A DNA stretch of 24,396 nt from a virus: positions 1 to 24,396 of IMG/VR virus record IMGVR_UViG_3300037450_000086; one strand, given 5' to 3'. The translations under genes were made by a program, and so were the position numbers. A model generated the notes under the pieces. That model made no database searches and was not told the DNA's origin. It saw nothing but the letters and a program-made list of their open reading frames with translations. Position 1 is the first letter of the stretch. Each line of letters starts with the position of its first letter. Positions 22,516 to 24,396 of this stretch are shown here, piece after piece.

Positions 22516-22634
22516 CAGAAAAATATAAAGTAGATCAGAATCGCCCACAACGCTATGCAGATAGGAGCACTGAATATGCATCCCTGCCAGAATCGCAAAT
22601 CAGGATTAACCGGACGAGAGGGTTCGTCATCCAT
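22515..22634 (-). CDS. 39-residue single-pass membrane protein
   Basis: The frame reads from ATG at 22634 to TGA at 22517-22515. The N-terminal 15 residues are polar and acidic (MDDEPSRPVNPDLRF). The rest is one hydrophobic segment from about residue 19 to 39 (CIFSAPICIALWAILIYFIF), reaching the very C-terminus. The start lies 23 bases after the upstream stop; no clear ribosome binding site is visible, so translation may depend on the upstream gene. The stop overlaps the next ATG. The coupled position and the clean transmembrane segment argue that this is a real gene. Small phage membrane proteins serve in lysis, exclusion or host inhibition; which applies here is unknown. Confidence 0.65.
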   Translation of the reverse strand: MDDEPSRPVNPDLRFWQGCIFSAPICIALWAILIYFIFF

Positions 22635-22657
22635 GCGTTGAGTTCGTAGCTTGATTA

Positions 22658-22882
22658 TTACATTGCCGCTTCGAGGTACGCGGCGGGAAGTCGGTCAGTG
22701 TCTTTGTCGTAGGTTCCCCATGCAGATAACTCAATCGCTCGGTATTTTCTAACTCTATTCCCGAGGTCAAGCATCTGTCGAGGTGATTTAGGCGGAGACT
22801 GGAAAACAGTCGTCGCGGTTTCCGCGAAGACTCGATTCTCGGACAAGATGACATGCTCGCTCACGAGCATCACCACTGCCAT
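22658..22882 (-). CDS. Hypothetical small protein after the DNA polymerase
   Basis: 74 residues from an ATG at 22882, chosen because AGAGG lies 9 bases before it; ATGs at 22891 and 22924 are in the same frame, the last inside the polymerase gene. It begins MAVVMLVSEHVILSENRVFA and contains FQSPPKSPRQMLDLGNRVRK. There is no signal or membrane segment of convincing length and no cysteine. It lies 13 bases after the polymerase stop. I do not recognise a family, and function is unknown. Confidence 0.6.
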   Translation of the reverse strand: MAVVMLVSEHVILSENRVFAETATTVFQSPPKSPRQMLDLGNRVRKYRAIELSAWGTYDKDTDRLPAAYLEAAM

Positions 22883-22895
22883 ACATCCCATCCTC

Positions 22896-24396
22896 TCACA
22901 CGACAAATTTATGAACATCGGCAAGGTTACATTCTCCGAGTTCTATGTCAACAGGAAAATCGAGTTGTGGGGTCCAGTCAAATTTGTCTAAGGGCAGGTT
23001 TTCCATCACTTGCTTGATCCGAATTGCCTGTTCCTCGACTTCGTCTTCCCTGACGTAAAACGACACCGCGTCATGTGTGAATCCGAACTGCCACAAGTCC
23101 GGGTAGGCTTTGTCGAGTTCTGCCATTGCCAGCAATCCCATGTCCGTGAGAGTCGCTTGTACGCCTGCGTTGATCGCCTGACGTTCCTGCCGTGACCGCA
23201 CCTCGTTCGAGAATGAGTTGATCAACGGCACCCGTCGGATTCGTCCGAGGGGGGATTCGATGTATTTGTGCTTGTGCGCGAATTGCTTCGTCTCTTCGTG
23301 CCAGTCGAGCAGTCTACTGTAGAGACCGAAGAACGTCGCGATGAAGGTCCCGGCCTCGCGCAGGGTCAGCACCACGCCGTAGCTTTTGAGTGCGTAGTCG
23401 ACGAACCCTTCCGCACCCATGCCGTAAATCAATCCGAAGTTGCCCGCCTTGCCACCCTGCCTGATCTTGCCGATCAGCGGATCGCCTGCCGCCATCATTT
23501 CCATCGCAAGCGCGAGTTCGATACCGTTCAACTGCGCCCCGGTTTTCAGGTGCATGTCGATGCCCTGCTTGTAGGTCTCGATCATCGTCGGTTCGTTTGC
23601 GATGCACGCCGTGATGCGCAACTCACCCTGTGAGAAGTCGACGTTCAGGATCACATAACCGGGAGGTGGCACATACACTCGCCGCAAGGGTTTCGCCCAT
23701 ATCGTGTGCTTCGGGATTGTCTGATATGCGGGTTCCTTGCAAGACGTTCGTCCGGTGCGCCCGCCCGAGTCAACGTCCTTCTGATCGTCGCCGTGGAACT
23801 TGCCCCTGAACAACATATAGCTCGGGTGGAATCGACCATCGCTGCGCACGTGCGTCATAAACCCGTCGATGTACGTCGACTTGATCTTCGAGCCTCGGGT
23901 ATAGCTGATCATCGCCTTGATGAACGGACCCGCATCAGGGTGATCCTCGAACATCTGCAGGTGCTCCGCTGACATGCTCGGCATCTTCGTCTTGTCGGTC
24001 ACCATGTGCGGATTGATGTTCAGACCCCGATATGAGAACAGGAAGTCGAACGCGATCTTCGGTCGGGTCGGTCGCAGGTCGTGCATGTACCGGTGCTTCA
24101 GGTACGTTGGCAGGCAGTCGATCATCGTCACAAGGTCGTCGTTCATCTGCTGCGAGACTTCCTCGTCGAGCCGGATGTACTCGTCTGGGTCGATGACCAT
24201 GCCGCGCTGTTCCATCTTGCGCACCGCGTGCTGCGCCGGGTGCAGCAGTTCGGTGTAGAACCTGCGCAACCGTTTCTGCGGCATCAGGTTCTTGCGCAGG
24301 TGCAGCGCCACCCGTAGACCTGCGTCCGCATCTCCGCCCGCGTACTGTACAAGTTCAGGCTCGGGCACAAGGTCCATGCGCGATTTGTCGTACTTG
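22896..24396 (-). CDS. Family A DNA polymerase, C-terminal part (5' end beyond window)
   Basis: The frame is open to the right edge; the ATG at 24377 is internal, because upstream codons continue as Lys-Tyr-Asp-Lys-Ser-Arg. The first residues, with VQYAGGDADAGLRVAL, match the last motif of a 3'-5' exonuclease domain, so a proofreading domain is likely beyond the edge. Numbering from that Met: RTGRTS (207-212), motif A VDFSQGELR (Asp247, Glu252), motif B RQGGKAGNFGLIYG (Arg306, Lys310, Phe314, Tyr318), ESPLGRIRRVP (375-384), and motif C THDAV (His435, Asp436). Motif C lacks the usual Glu after Asp (here Ala437). Phe314 aligns with E. coli Pol I Phe762. It replicates the phage genome. It is placed directly before small genes and the head module. 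Confidence 0.93.
   Translation of the reverse strand, partial: KYDKSRMDLVPEPELVQYAGGDADAGLRVALHLRKNLMPQKRLRRFYTELLHPAQHAVRKMEQRGMVIDPDEYIRLDEEVSQQMNDDLVTMIDCLPTYLKHRYMHDLRPTRPKIAFDFLFSYRGLNINPHMVTDKTKMPSMSAEHLQMFEDHPDAGPFIKAMISYTRGSKIKSTYIDGFMTHVRSDGRFHPSYMLFRGKFHGDDQKDVDSGGRTGRTSCKEPAYQTIPKHTIWAKPLRRVYVPPPGYVILNVDFSQGELRITACIANEPTMIETYKQGIDMHLKTGAQLNGIELALAMEMMAAGDPLIGKIRQGGKAGNFGLIYGMGAEGFVDYALKSYGVVLTLREAGTFIATFFGLYSRLLDWHEETKQFAHKHKYIESPLGRIRRVPLINSFSNEVRSRQERQAINAGVQATLTDMGLLAMAELDKAYPDLWQFGFTHDAVSFYVREDEVEEQAIRIKQVMENLPLDKFDWTPQLDFPVDIELGECNLADVHKFVV

Noticed and set aside
22627-22854. A 75-residue minus-strand frame overlapping the 74-residue gene
   Set aside because: It overlaps a frame with a better ribosome binding site and adjacent placement after the polymerase. 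Only one can be real over most of the span, and this one would also overlap the 39-residue gene start.
1-24396. tRNA genes, CRISPR arrays, insertion sequences, attachment sites, packaging ends
   Set aside because: No cloverleaf-like segment, regularly spaced repeat, transposase gene, integrase-linked site or terminal repeat is apparent. The gaps are too short and are filled by ribosome sites, hairpins and palindrome copies.

Overview
The window is a stretch of a tailed double-stranded DNA bacteriophage (or prophage) genome. Every supported gene lies on the minus strand, so transcription runs from the right end (24396) to the left end (1). Genes are packed tightly, with ATGA and TGATG overlaps. 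The order is that of a long-tailed virion module: portal, MuF, protease, scaffold, capsid, connector, tail completion, tail tube, tail chaperones, tape measure, distal tail. The 1229-residue tape measure and the absence of a sheath gene between 9.8 and 14 kb favour a siphovirus. The one signal peptide suits a bacterial, probably Gram-negative, host. No host or phage genus can be named from the sequence alone.

Right to left: (a) 24396-22896, the C-terminal part of a family A DNA polymerase that runs off the edge. (b) 22882-22150, three small genes, one a 39-residue single-pass membrane protein. (c) 22064-17900, a PBSX-type portal, a 604-residue protein joining a MuF head domain to a zeta-toxin-like kinase, a 92-residue acidic protein, and a 59-residue conserved small phage protein. 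(d) A Rho-independent terminator, then 17815-14784 with an XkdF-like protease, a scaffold-like protein and the HK97-fold major capsid protein. (e) 14690-14226, a secreted four-cysteine protein bracketed by GC-rich hairpins. (f) 14091-10680, a 359-residue probable virion protein, a terminator, and connector and tail completion genes. (g) 10610-5426, tail tube, a pair of tail assembly chaperones made by -1 frameshifting, and the tape measure. (h) 5422-1, three adhesin-like genes built from beta-propeller-like, Ig-like and lectin-like modules, a distal tail protein, and a probable tail hub that runs off the left edge.

The head genes would build a procapsid (scaffold, protease, capsid, portal, MuF). 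The connector genes join it to a tail whose length is set by the tape measure and whose assembly is helped by the two chaperones. The three modular proteins probably contact the host surface. No terminase, lysis, integrase or repressor gene is visible.

Most notable: a lambda-type GGGAAAG slippery heptamer followed by a perfect 9-bp stem-loop; a spaced palindrome (TCCAAT-CA-ATTGGA) repeated six times, five of them between genes; the MuF-zeta fusion with an overlapping acidic partner gene; the secreted accessory gene inside the head module; and an XkdF-like protease carrying three GHxH motifs.
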